From: a virus
DNA length: 43,088 nt
Direction: 5' to 3' (one strand)
Virus record (IMG/VR): IMGVR_UViG_3300036852_000198
Location: 1-43,088 of that record
Positions 1-6,724 of the stretch are shown here, one piece after another. A program made the position numbers and the translations under genes. The notes under the pieces were generated by a model. That model was not told where the DNA came from and ran no database searches. It saw only the letters and a list, made by a program, of their open reading frames with translations. Position 1 is the stretch's first letter, and every line of letters starts with the position of its first letter.

Positions 1-77
1 CCCGCCAGCTCGAGCGGCTCCAGCAGCCCCAGCGGCGGCGCAGCCCCATCCCACCGTACGGGCGGTGGGCGGCATGA
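1..77 (+). CDS. 3' end of a membrane/coiled-coil protein that begins at 42782
   Basis: From base 3 the frame encodes about 24 residues rich in Q, R and L and stops with TGA at 75-77. The stop overlaps the ATG at 74 of the next gene as ATGA, the junction used throughout this operon. The frame left open at 43088 joins base 1 in phase: the last G plus the first two bases make a GCC codon. The combined C-terminus reads as a continuous charged helix, so this is taken as the tail of that gene on a circular genome. The function is unknown. If the molecule is not circular, this is only an unassigned gene fragment. Confidence 0.55.
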   Translation, partial: RQLERLQQPQRRRSPIPPYGRWAA

Positions 78-397
78 GGTCCCGCTCCGACCACCGCCGG
101 CTCGTCGCCCTCGGCGACCGGCTCGCCGAAGCCGACGCCATCCGCGCCAAAGGCGCCTGCCGGGACATCGACGTCGCCGTGTTCTTCCCGGAGATCCCCC
201 ACTTCGGGATGAAGGGCCGCCCCGACGGATTCGACCCGTACGCCCAGGCCCGACGCATCTGCGCCGGCTGTCCCGTCCGCGACGCCTGCCTCAAGTTCGC
301 CGTCGACGGCCACGAACCCGCCGGCATGTGGGGCGGCCACTCGCCCGAGGAACGCGCGGCCATCCGCGCCCAACGCCGACAGGAGAGGACCGGATGA
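74..397 (+). CDS. WhiB-family iron-sulfur regulator (first of two)
   Basis: This 107-residue protein has the WhiB signature: four cysteines at about residues 29, 63, 66 and 72 (C...CAGC...C) followed by GMWGG, the beta-turn motif of the family. WhiB proteins bind a 4Fe-4S cluster and act with sigma-A as transcription regulators; they are restricted to actinobacteria and their phages. I start at ATG 74, which overlaps the upstream stop as ATGA, rather than GTG 65. The C-terminus is rich in R, as expected for DNA binding. The gene heads an operon of early functions. In mycobacteriophage TM4 a WhiB protein represses host whiB2 and blocks superinfection, so host takeover or exclusion is a reasonable inference. 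Confidence 0.9.
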   Translation: MRSRSDHRRLVALGDRLAEADAIRAKGACRDIDVAVFFPEIPHFGMKGRPDGFDPYAQARRICAGCPVRDACLKFAVDGHEPAGMWGGHSPEERAAIRAQRRQERTG

Positions 398-672
398 GCC
401 GCACCGCCGAACAGGACCAGCGCGACACCCGGTGGATGGACCAGGCCAACTGCCTCGGCGTCGACCCCGACCTGTTCTTCCCCAGCCGCGGCGAATCGAC
501 CGCCGAGGCCCGCGCCGTGTGCGCCGGCTGTGTCGTCCGCGCCGAGTGCCTGGAGTACGCGCTCGAGGGCGCCGAGAAGTTCGGGATCTGGGGCGGCATG
601 TCGGAGCGCGAGCGGCGCCGCATGCGCAAGGCCCGCAACCAGGCCCGCCCCGATCGTGGGGGAGTGGCATGA
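394..672 (+). CDS. WhiB-family iron-sulfur regulator (second of two)
   Basis: This 92-residue WhiB protein has cysteines at 20, 43, 46 and 52 and the turn motif FGIWGG, then a basic RERRRMRKAR tail. ATG 394 overlaps the stop of the first WhiB gene (ATGA) and is preceded by the strong ribosome site AGGAGAGG. It is shorter than its neighbour and only partly similar outside the cysteine/turn core, so the pair looks like an old duplication or two acquisitions rather than a recent copy. The expected role is an Fe-S dependent transcription regulator that interacts with the host housekeeping sigma factor; the targets are unknown. Confidence 0.92.
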   Translation: MSRTAEQDQRDTRWMDQANCLGVDPDLFFPSRGESTAEARAVCAGCVVRAECLEYALEGAEKFGIWGGMSERERRRMRKARNQARPDRGGVA

Positions 673-824
673 CCACCGACCCACACTCCCGGCCGCACGG
701 CCAGGCCGACGCCCAACTCGAGGGCCGCTACTGGCCCGCCGAGCCCGAGCCGCCCCGCCGGCGTGACGGCACCATCGACATCCGGGCCCTCTGCCGCCGC
801 TGGGACGACGAGGCCAACCAGTGA
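669..824 (+). CDS. Small hypothetical protein (51 aa)
   Basis: The ATG at 669 overlaps the second WhiB stop (ATGA), and the TGA at 822 overlaps the GTG of the nuclease gene (GTGA). The product is 51 residues, proline-rich in the middle, and ends in a conserved-looking helix IDIRALCRRWDDEANQ. I do not recognise a family. It is supported by the perfect operon spacing and strong third-position G/C. It may be a partner of the adjacent nuclease, but nothing in the sequence shows that. Confidence 0.6.
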   Translation: MTTDPHSRPHGQADAQLEGRYWPAEPEPPRRRDGTIDIRALCRRWDDEANQ

Positions 825-1141
825 CCGTCGCCACGGACCTCACCGAGGCCGAGCTCCAGGCCCACGTGATCGACCTCGCCCGCATGCTCCGTTGGCGCGT
901 CGCCCACTTCCGCCCGGCCATGACCAAGCACGGGTGGCGCACCCCCGTCGCCGCCGACGGCAAGGGGTTCCCCGACCTCGTGCTCGTCCGCGACCGGGTG
1001 ATCTTCGCCGAGCTCAAGTCCCGCACCGGCCGCGTCGGCGCCGACCAGCAGGCGTGGCTCGACGCCGCCCGAGCCGCCGGCGCCGAGGCCCACGTGTGGC
1101 GGCCCGCCGACCTGCAGACGATCGCTGAGGTACTCCGATGA
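821..1141 (+). CDS. VRR-NUC family nuclease
   Basis: This 106-residue stand-alone VRR-NUC protein belongs to the PD-(D/E)XK superfamily. The core is visible as GFPDLVLVRD (the PD motif, about residues 49-58) followed by VIFAELKSRTG (E-x-K, about 61-71) and then the QQAWLDAARAAG helix with AHVWRP, typical of the fold. Phage members are magnesium-dependent endonucleases that often lie beside replication helicases and are thought to resolve branched DNA. GTG 821 overlaps the preceding stop. Its place in the replication operon fits recombination or replication-fork processing. Confidence 0.88.
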   Translation: MTVATDLTEAELQAHVIDLARMLRWRVAHFRPAMTKHGWRTPVAADGKGFPDLVLVRDRVIFAELKSRTGRVGADQQAWLDAARAAGAEAHVWRPADLQTIAEVLR

Positions 1142-1284
1142 GCGCCCCCACCCCGACCGATGCAGGCGCCGACGACGAGACGGATCGCTGCCCTACCTGC
1201 GGAGTGGCACTGCCTGACCCGCGGCACATCATCGACCAGGCGAACCGGACGCTCGCCGAGCAGGCGAGTGGGGCGGCGTCATGA
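1138..1284 (+). CDS. Very small protein with one CPTC zinc knuckle (48 aa)
   Basis: ATG 1138 overlaps the nuclease stop and the TGA at 1282 overlaps the next ATG, both as ATGA. The 48-residue product has an acidic N-terminus, a single CPTCGVAL knuckle at about 18-25 and the helix HIIDQANRTLAEQA. One CxxC is only half a zinc ribbon, so it may bind metal as a dimer or with a partner. No family is recognised. The junctions at both ends are the main evidence that it is a gene. Confidence 0.6.
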   Translation: MSAPTPTDAGADDETDRCPTCGVALPDPRHIIDQANRTLAEQASGAAS

Positions 1285-1643
1285 GCGGCCTCACGAAGGC
1301 GCAGCGGGCGATGCTCGACGACATCGCCGCCACCGAACGCGGCGTGCTGTACGTGCGGCGATTCAGCCGCTACGGACGAACGGTCGAGGCGCTGGAGAAG
1401 CGGGGGTTCGTCGTCAAAGTGGAGCCGGACCACTCGACGATCGGCATGGACGGCTGGTCGCTGGCCCCGTCCGCCGTCCCCGCCACCGAGTGCCCCATCT
1501 GCCATCCACCCGAGGACGGCATGGTGCGGGTCGACCCGACGCACACCGTCGGCGTGGAGTTCGTGACTGACGATGAACACGCGGCCCTGCACCCCGGCTG
1601 GCGCCCCGCCGCCGACACAGCCACGGAGCACAGCGATGCCTGA
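1281..1643 (+). CDS. Hypothetical protein with C-terminal CPIC knuckle
   Basis: The product is 120 residues. The first half (TKAQRAMLDDIAATERGVLYVRR and EALEKRGFVVKVE) looks like a small winged-helix: a helix pair followed by a beta wing, as in many phage DNA-binding proteins. The second half carries ECPICHPPEDGM, half a zinc site. The N-terminal pattern is common among short phage proteins in actinobacteria. The gene is joined by ATGA overlap upstream and overlaps the next gene by 8 bases. The winged-helix reading is an inference from pattern only. Confidence 0.65.
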   Translation: MSGLTKAQRAMLDDIAATERGVLYVRRFSRYGRTVEALEKRGFVVKVEPDHSTIGMDGWSLAPSAVPATECPICHPPEDGMVRVDPTHTVGVEFVTDDEHAALHPGWRPAADTATEHSDA

Positions 1644-1785
1644 GGTCGTGTGGATCGAGGTCGACTGCCCGCAGTGCGGCAACGTCAACCGGCGCGCTCG
1701 TCGACAGTGTGACCGGTGCAAGGGCACCGGCAAGGTCAGGAAGTCCGACCCCGCCGACGACACAGCCACAGAGGACCAGCAGTGA
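1636..1785 (+). CDS. Zinc-ribbon protein (49 aa)
   Basis: Starting at ATG 1636, inside the end of the previous gene, the product has paired knuckles CPQCGNVNRRARRQCDRCKG, a complete four-cysteine zinc ribbon resembling rubredoxin-like or DnaJ-like ribbons. The tail is acidic. An upstream in-frame ATG at 1573 exists but would overlap the previous gene by 71 bases, so the shorter form is preferred. The role is unknown; such ribbons often mediate protein or nucleic-acid binding. Confidence 0.6.
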   Translation: MPEVVWIEVDCPQCGNVNRRARRQCDRCKGTGKVRKSDPADDTATEDQQ

Positions 1786-1946
1786 GCGGCCAACGCGGTG
1801 CCGGCACCCCGTTCGGCGCGACACCCACCCACCACACCGACGAACCCGGCACCTGGCGGCACGTCACCCTCATCGCCCTCGGCTGCGCGGCCGTCGTCGC
1901 CGCCATCGCCGGAATCGCCTGGCTCTGCGGAGCGTGGACACCGTGA
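1782..1946 (+). CDS. Small single-pass membrane protein (54 aa)
   Basis: GTG 1782 overlaps the preceding stop (GTGA) and the TGA at 1944 overlaps the GTG of the methyltransferase. The 54-residue product has a polar N-terminus with HHTDEP and one hydrophobic helix near the C-terminus (TLIALGCAAVVAAIAGIAWL). The function is unknown. A membrane peptide within a replication operon is unusual but common among actinophages. Confidence 0.55.
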   Translation: MSGQRGAGTPFGATPTHHTDEPGTWRHVTLIALGCAAVVAAIAGIAWLCGAWTP

Positions 1947-3550
1947 CCGCCACCGTGACCGACCTGTTCTGCGGCGCGGGCGGCAGCTCCCTCGGCGCCG
2001 CCTCGGCGGGCCTCGAGCTCGTCATGGCCGCCAACCACTGGTCGACCGCCATCGACGTCCACCAGGCCCACTTCCCCGAGGCGGCGCACGACTGCGCCGA
2101 CATCACGCAGGTCGACCCCCGCCGCTACCCGCGCACCGACATCCTGCTCGCCTCGCCCGAGTGCACGAACCATTCGCAGGCCCGCGGCGTGTCCCGCAAA
2201 CAGCAGGACCCGACCCTGTGGGACGCGCCCGACCCCGCCGCCGAGCGGTCGAGGGCGACGATGTGGGACGTCTGCCGGTTCGCCGAGCAGATGCGGTACG
2301 ACGCCATCGTCGTCGAGAACGTCGTCGAGGCCACGAAGTGGGTCGGCTGGCGCGGCTGGTCACAGACGATGGCCGACCTCGGCTACGAGCGCCGCATCTT
2401 GTCCCACAATTCGATGCACCACGGCGTCCCCCAGTCCCGGGACCGGATCTACGTCGTGTTCTGGCGGCGCGGGCTGCGCCCCGACCTCGAGCTCGAGCAG
2501 CAGGCGTGGTGCCCGCGGTGCGACGCCACCCGGACCGTCCGGCAGGCGTGGAAGAACGACCGGACCGTCGGCCGCTACCGGCAGCAATGGCACTGGGCAT
2601 GCACCACCTGTGGCGCGACCGCCGAGCCGTCGACCAGCCCCGCTGCGGACATCATCGACTGGGACCTCGACTGCCCGCGCATCGGCGACCGACGCCGTCC
2701 CCTCGCCGCGGCCACCCGGGCGCGCATCCTCGCCGGGCTGCAGCGCTACGGCTGGGCGCCGGTTATCACCGCCGGCGCCGGCCACGTGTGGGAGGGCACG
2801 CCCGGCATGCGGGCCCGGCCTGTGCACAGCGCCCCGCTTCCGGTGCAGGGCACCACCGCCCAGCACGCCCTCGCGACGCCGCCGCCGTTCCTGCTGCAGA
2901 CCGCCCACGGCGGCCGGGTGCACGAGCTCGACCGGCCGCACCCGACCGTTTGCGCGAGCGACGACCGGCTCGCGCTCGTCGTGCGGAGCAACGGGTTCAC
3001 CGGCAGCGGCCAGCAGGGCCGGTTCAGCTCGACGACCGAGGACCCCCTGCCCACGCTCGTGACGACGCAGCGCCCCGCGCTCGTCGTCACGAACCGCCGT
3101 CACCACACGCCGCGCCCGGTCGCCGAGCCGCTCACGACCATCTGCGCCGGCGGCAATCACCACGGCCTGCTCATGCGGAACAACGGTGGGGGAGCGGAGA
3201 TGGTCACCCCGACCGACGAGCCCGCCCGCACGGTCACCACGAAGGGCCACCAGTCGCTGCTCGTGCCGTACAACGGCACCGGCCAGGCCAAGCGCGACAG
3301 CGAACCGCTCGGCACGCAGCCGACCCGTGACCGGTGGGCGCTCGTCGACCCCGACCAGATCGTCGACGACTGCGGATTCCGGATGCTCGAGCCCCACGAG
3401 ATCGCCGCCGCCATGGCCTTCCCCGACGGCTACATCCCCACCGACCTGACAAAGCGCGACCGGGTGAAGCTCGCCGGCAACGCCGTCACCCCGCCCGTCA
3501 TGACGTGGATCACCGGGCGGCTACTTCAAGCGCTCGAGGCGGCGTCGTGA
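1943..3550 (+). CDS. C5 cytosine DNA methyltransferase
   Basis: The product is 535 residues with the ordered motifs of the family: DLFCGAGG (I, residues 7-14) for S-adenosylmethionine, ASPECTNHSQ (IV, catalytic Cys 74), VENVVE (VI, 124-129), PQSRDRIY (VIII, 163-170) and LAGNAVTP near the C-terminus (X). Motif IV is PEC-TNHS rather than the usual PPCQ-FS, a variant I associate with phage enzymes. The specificity region (about 185-490) holds a four-cysteine zinc ribbon (CPRC 190-193, CTTC 220-223) and several degenerate repeats built on D/E-P-x-x-T-(I/V). The likely role is protection of phage DNA from host restriction. GTG 1943 is chosen because it overlaps the preceding stop. Confidence 0.93.
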   Translation: MTATVTDLFCGAGGSSLGAASAGLELVMAANHWSTAIDVHQAHFPEAAHDCADITQVDPRRYPRTDILLASPECTNHSQARGVSRKQQDPTLWDAPDPAAERSRATMWDVCRFAEQMRYDAIVVENVVEATKWVGWRGWSQTMADLGYERRILSHNSMHHGVPQSRDRIYVVFWRRGLRPDLELEQQAWCPRCDATRTVRQAWKNDRTVGRYRQQWHWACTTCGATAEPSTSPAADIIDWDLDCPRIGDRRRPLAAATRARILAGLQRYGWAPVITAGAGHVWEGTPGMRARPVHSAPLPVQGTTAQHALATPPPFLLQTAHGGRVHELDRPHPTVCASDDRLALVVRSNGFTGSGQQGRFSSTTEDPLPTLVTTQRPALVVTNRRHHTPRPVAEPLTTICAGGNHHGLLMRNNGGGAEMVTPTDEPARTVTTKGHQSLLVPYNGTGQAKRDSEPLGTQPTRDRWALVDPDQIVDDCGFRMLEPHEIAAAMAFPDGYIPTDLTKRDRVKLAGNAVTPPVMTWITGRLLQALEAAS

Positions 3551-3747
3551 GCCTGCTCAGCCGCGACCATCGCGAGCTCGGCCGCCTCATGGCGACCCTG
3601 CAGCCGCTCCTGCCGGACCGCCGCCACCCAGTAGACGCCCCCCGCGTCATACCGGACCACCGTCGCCACCAACCGGCGGCGGTCGTCCATCCCGCGCCAG
3701 GCGACGACCGGGACACCGCCACCGTGCGGCCGCCAGTCGAGCGCCAT
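3526..3747 (-). CDS. Possible minus-strand gene inside the plus operon (73 aa)
   Basis: The minus frame from ATG 3747 encodes 73 residues with a natural composition (several W, Y and V) and third-position G/C near 90 percent. It has a pattern seen in short actinophage proteins: an N-terminal W, a central GGVYW strand and a C-terminal GRHEAAELAMVAAE helix. A TACCCT box lies 8 bases upstream of the ATG, compatible with leaderless expression. It overlaps the end of the methyltransferase by 25 bases, tail to tail, and competes with the plus-strand reading of 3547-3747. Either strand could be the real one; the minus reading looks more protein-like for this stretch. Confidence 0.45.
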   Translation of the reverse strand: MALDWRPHGGGVPVVAWRGMDDRRRLVATVVRYDAGGVYWVAAVRQERLQGRHEAAELAMVAAEQAHDAASSA

Positions 3748-3891
3748 AGCCCCGGAGGGTACGACCCCGCCGCCCGGTGCGCCTGGTGCCGCACCATCCT
3801 CGCCCCTCCGATCAGCGACAACACCCCAGCCGACTGCGCCGTCTGCCGCGCCACTGGATCCGCCACCCGAACCAAGGGGACCCGGCCGTGA
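3547..3891 (+). CDS. Hypothetical protein with paired CxxC knuckles; start uncertain
   Basis: GTG 3547 overlaps the methyltransferase stop, and the TGA at 3889 overlaps the next GTG, so the reading fits the operon. The C-terminal 45 residues contain CAWCRTIL and CAVCRATG, a short zinc ribbon that looks genuine. The first two thirds (rich in H, P, R and D, low in hydrophobics) resemble the antisense of a real gene. The true protein may therefore start later, for example at GTG 3724 (55 residues), leaving 3551-3723 to the minus-strand gene. Confidence 0.45.
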   Translation: MSLLSRDHRELGRLMATLQPLLPDRRHPVDAPRVIPDHRRHQPAAVVHPAPGDDRDTATVRPPVERHSPGGYDPAARCAWCRTILAPPISDNTPADCAVCRATGSATRTKGTRP

Positions 3892-4247
3892 CGGTCCCTA
3901 GCCCGCCCCGAGGCGCCGTCGCCGCGCAGCCCCGCCAGCTGTTGGCCGACCGCGGTGAGGTCGCCCGCTGGCGCCACACTGACCGGCTCCCCGCCCTCGA
4001 GCTGTCGCTGCGCGCCGCGGGCAAGCACGGCGGCTACCCCGAGCAGCCCGCCCACGTCCTCGTCTCCCCCCACCCGGTCCGCATGGAGGGCATCACCGAC
4101 CCGGCCGAGCTCCGCCAGATCGCCTGGTGCCTCCTCGCCGCCGCCGCATGGCTCGAACGCCAACACCCCGCCCAGCCCGAGCCGGCGGAGCCGGCGGAGC
4201 CCGACCCCCAGATGACCGTGTTCGACTTCGTCGAGGCCACCCCATGA
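3888..4247 (+). CDS. Hypothetical protein (119 aa)
   Basis: GTG 3888 overlaps the upstream stop and the TGA at 4245 overlaps the next ATG. The protein has a helix-strand core (EVARWRHTDRLPALELSLRAAG, then HVLVSPHPVRMEGITDPAELRQIAWCLLAAAAWLERQ), a repetitive PEPAEPAEP linker and the terminal peptide TVFDFVEATP. The closing aromatic/acidic peptide recalls C-terminal tails by which phage proteins dock on a partner. No family is recognised. Confidence 0.65.
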   Translation: MTVPSPPRGAVAAQPRQLLADRGEVARWRHTDRLPALELSLRAAGKHGGYPEQPAHVLVSPHPVRMEGITDPAELRQIAWCLLAAAAWLERQHPAQPEPAEPAEPDPQMTVFDFVEATP

Positions 4248-4741
4248 CCGACCGGCTGGGAGGCGCCAGGCTTCACTACCGCGCCCAGGACGCTGTCCGA
4301 GAACGACTCCACCTCCGCAACCCTGACCGGCTGGGGGTCGTCTACTTCATCGTTGACCAGCGCAACCGCGCCGTGAAGATCGGCTGGACCGGAAGAACGC
4401 CAGAGACGCGGCGTGCTGCCTTACAGATCGGCTCTTCCGTACCGCTCATCATTGCCGGTTCCATCCCTGCCCGGGAGTCGTACGAGCAGTGGGGGCTGCA
4501 CAACGAGGTGGGCGAGAGCCACGTCAGGGGCGAGTGGTTCCGCCTCAACGGCCATGTCGTCGCGGTCGCCTGGGAGCACGGAGTCGATCTCATGCCGTAC
4601 GTCCCGAGGTCACAGCGCCAGCGAATGGCCGACGCGGTTGTCAGCTACCTGCCGGGGTTCGATGACGCCGATCGCTGGCTTCGCCATCAGGGCGCCGCCC
4701 AGCCGGTTCAACTCTCCCTGTACGAGGCCACCACGCCATGA
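4244..4741 (+). CDS. T5orf172 / MUG113-type GIY-YIG-like protein
   Basis: The product is 165 residues from ATG 4244 (ATGA overlap). The N-terminal half has the T5orf172 pattern: GVVYFIVDQRNRAVKIGWTG, then TPETRRAALQIGSSVPL, then ES...WGLHNEVGESHVRGEWFRL. These correspond to the GIY-YIG-like strand pair, the arginine helix and the glutamate/HxxGEWF element. The family is a reduced GIY-YIG nuclease fold frequent in phages; whether it cuts DNA is unclear. The C-terminal part, ending in QPVQLSLYEATTP, is unassigned. Slightly lower G/C at third positions than the neighbours hints at later acquisition. Confidence 0.78.
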   Translation: MTDRLGGARLHYRAQDAVRERLHLRNPDRLGVVYFIVDQRNRAVKIGWTGRTPETRRAALQIGSSVPLIIAGSIPARESYEQWGLHNEVGESHVRGEWFRLNGHVVAVAWEHGVDLMPYVPRSQRQRMADAVVSYLPGFDDADRWLRHQGAAQPVQLSLYEATTP

Positions 4742-5034
4742 CCATGCTCGACGACGACCAGCTACGCCAGCTCCTCGCCGCGCCGACCCTCGGCGCCTGG
4801 CGGCGCGAGCACGGCGTCACCGGCCCGTCGCCGTACGCCCGCCATGCCCTCGCCGTCGCCATCGTCGAGGAGGCCATCCGAGACGTGATCCGCTGGCGGC
4901 TCGTCGCCATCTTCGACGACCTCCGGATCGGCATCCGCCCCGACCTGATCGCCCGCCGCCTCCACCGGCTCGCGCTCGAGGTCGATCCCGCCATCGCCGC
5001 CACCCCCACAACACACCGCGGCGAGGCCGCCTGA
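4738..5034 (+). CDS. Hypothetical helical protein (98 aa)
   Basis: ATG 4738 overlaps the previous stop; ATG 4744 is a possible second start. The product is mostly helical, with LDDDQLRQLLAAPTLGAWRREHG and AVAIVEEAIRDVIRWRLVAIFDDL followed by a basic region IARRLHRLALEV. It lies directly before the D5 helicase, with the TGA at 5032-5034 sharing one base with that gene's ATG. It may be a replication accessory factor, but no family is recognised. Confidence 0.65.
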   Translation: MTMLDDDQLRQLLAAPTLGAWRREHGVTGPSPYARHALAVAIVEEAIRDVIRWRLVAIFDDLRIGIRPDLIARRLHRLALEVDPAIAATPTTHRGEAA

Positions 5035-6488
5035 TGGTCGACATCGACCCCGACCATGTCCGCGCCATGGCCTCCGAGACCCCCCTCAACGGCGGCCGGC
5101 CTGTCCCCAACCAGCCAGACGACTACCCCAGGGCACCAGGCGCGCTCGCCGACGGACACCGGCCCACCGACGCCGGCAACGCCGACCGGCTCGTCGCCGT
5201 CGCCGACGGCCTCATCCGCTATGTCCACCGCTGGCAGAAATGGATCGTCTACCGAGACGGCGCCTGGCAGATCGACACCGGCGACGCCCTCATCACCGAA
5301 ATCGCCAAGCAAGTCCCCCGAGCCATGTTCACCCGCGCCGCTGGCCTCGACCCCGACCCCCGCGACGCCATGTGGAAATGGGCCCGCCGCTCCGAAACCG
5401 CCGGCGCCATCGCCGCCATGGTCCGCCTCGCCCGCGGCATCCCCGGCGTGCTCATCGACCACCACCAGCTCGACCAGCACCCCCACCTCCTCAACGTCCG
5501 CAACGGCACCATCGACCTCCGCTCAGGCAGGTTCCTCGACCACGACCCCGAGCACCTGCTCACCATGCAGGCCCCCGTCGCCTACCACCCCGACGCCACC
5601 ACCACCCGCTGGGACGCCTGCCTCCAGCAATGGCAGCCCGACCCCGACATGCGCGCCTTCCTGCAACGCGCCCTCGGCTCCGGCGCCACCGGCCAGCCCG
5701 TCGACAAGCTCCTCGTCAACATCGGCGGCGGCGCCAACGGCAAATCAGCGTGCCTCGGGGCCATCAAACGCGTGCTCGGCCCCTACGTCGTCGTGCCCGA
5801 CAAGAGCCTGTTCGTCCAATCCCGCCACGAACCCCATCCCACGGTCCGCGCCGCCTTGTTCGGCGCCCGGCTCCTCCTCGCACCCGAGACCGAGCGCGGC
5901 GCCCGGCTCGCCGAAGCCCAGGTCAAGGAGATCACCGGCGGCGACACGATCACCGCCAGGCGGATGCACGAGGACCCATGGGACTTCCAGCCCACATGGA
6001 CCGCGTTCATGCACTCCAACCACCGGCCCACCATCCGCGGCACCGACGAAGGCGTCTGGCGGCGCATCCGCCTCGTCGAGTGGCCAGCCACGATCCCCGA
6101 ACACGACCGGGACCCCGACCTCGCCGACAAGCTCGCCGCCGAAGCCAGCGGCATCCTCAACTGGCTCATCGTCGGCGCCCAAGCGCACCTCGCCGACGGG
6201 CTCGACGAACCCGCCAGCGTCCGCCAGGCCTCCGTCAACTACCGGCAGGACGAGGACCACCTCGGCCGGTTCCTCACCGACTGCTGCACCCTCGGACCAG
6301 GCCGCTACGCCATGGCCGCCGATCTCCGATCCCGCTACGAACAGTGGTGCAAGGACGAAGGCGAACAGCCCCTCGCACCCAAAGTCGTCGGCACCGAGCT
6401 GCGCGCCCGCGGCATCGAGAAGGCCCCCTCAGGCACCCACCGGTGGCTCGGCATCGGCATCGTCGCCGATGAGGCCGAAACGCCGTGA
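5034..6488 (+). CDS. D5-type superfamily 3 helicase / primase-helicase
   Basis: The product is 484 residues. The N-terminal 200 residues match a D5_N-like region (LLNVRNGTIDLRSG at about 152-165, WDACLQQW). The SF3 motor follows, with Walker A GGGANGKS (231-238), a B region LLLAPETERG (280-289) and the sensor motif FMHSNHRP (325-332). A short C-terminal winged-helix-like tail (YEQWCKDEG...) ends the protein. No prim-pol catalytic triad is evident, so it is probably the replicative helicase/loader only. It is the only replication initiator candidate here. ATG 5034 shares one base with the previous stop. Confidence 0.9.
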   Translation: MVDIDPDHVRAMASETPLNGGRPVPNQPDDYPRAPGALADGHRPTDAGNADRLVAVADGLIRYVHRWQKWIVYRDGAWQIDTGDALITEIAKQVPRAMFTRAAGLDPDPRDAMWKWARRSETAGAIAAMVRLARGIPGVLIDHHQLDQHPHLLNVRNGTIDLRSGRFLDHDPEHLLTMQAPVAYHPDATTTRWDACLQQWQPDPDMRAFLQRALGSGATGQPVDKLLVNIGGGANGKSACLGAIKRVLGPYVVVPDKSLFVQSRHEPHPTVRAALFGARLLLAPETERGARLAEAQVKEITGGDTITARRMHEDPWDFQPTWTAFMHSNHRPTIRGTDEGVWRRIRLVEWPATIPEHDRDPDLADKLAAEASGILNWLIVGAQAHLADGLDEPASVRQASVNYRQDEDHLGRFLTDCCTLGPGRYAMAADLRSRYEQWCKDEGEQPLAPKVVGTELRARGIEKAPSGTHRWLGIGIVADEAETP

Positions 6489-6724
6489 CCTGCACCTTCT
6501 CCCGAACCTCCCGATCCTCCAGGTTATCTCGCGAGAGAACACTCCTCACGCGCAATAGGGAAGTGCGGGAGATGCGGGAGATGCGGGAGAAAATCACGCA
6601 TCGTGACGACTCCACCACACCACATCGTGACCACGCAGCGTGCCAACCCCAGGACCGCCATCACCCAGACGCCGACCACCCCCACGACACCATGGGGTGC
6701 GAACGCGAGGGATGCGAACGATGA
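6485..6724 (+). CDS. Small basic protein spanning inverted 9-bp repeats
   Basis: GTG 6485 overlaps the helicase stop and the TGA at 6722 overlaps the terminase ATG, so the frame bridges two genes exactly. The 79 residues are low complexity: SRTSRSSRLSRE, then REVREMREMREKITHR, then a H/D-rich end. These residues simply mirror two tandem 9-bp arrays in the DNA. The product may be a real basic protein, or the stretch may be mainly a cis-acting site that happens to stay open. Confidence 0.4.
   Translation: MTCTFSRTSRSSRLSRERTLLTRNREVREMREMREKITHRDDSTTPHRDHAACQPQDRHHPDADHPHDTMGCEREGCER
6499..6589. repeat. Two facing arrays of 9-bp repeats around a TCTCGCGAGA palindrome
   Basis: The left array has CTCCCG-type units starting at 6499, 6508 and (degenerate) 6517. 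The right array has CGGGAG units at 6566, 6575 and 6584. Both have a 9-bp period and opposite orientation, and a perfect 10-bp palindrome lies between them at 6527-6536. The arrays lie just after the D5 helicase gene. Iterons flanking a palindrome next to the initiator helicase suggest a replication origin, or a foldback RNA. This is inferred from layout only. Confidence 0.5.
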
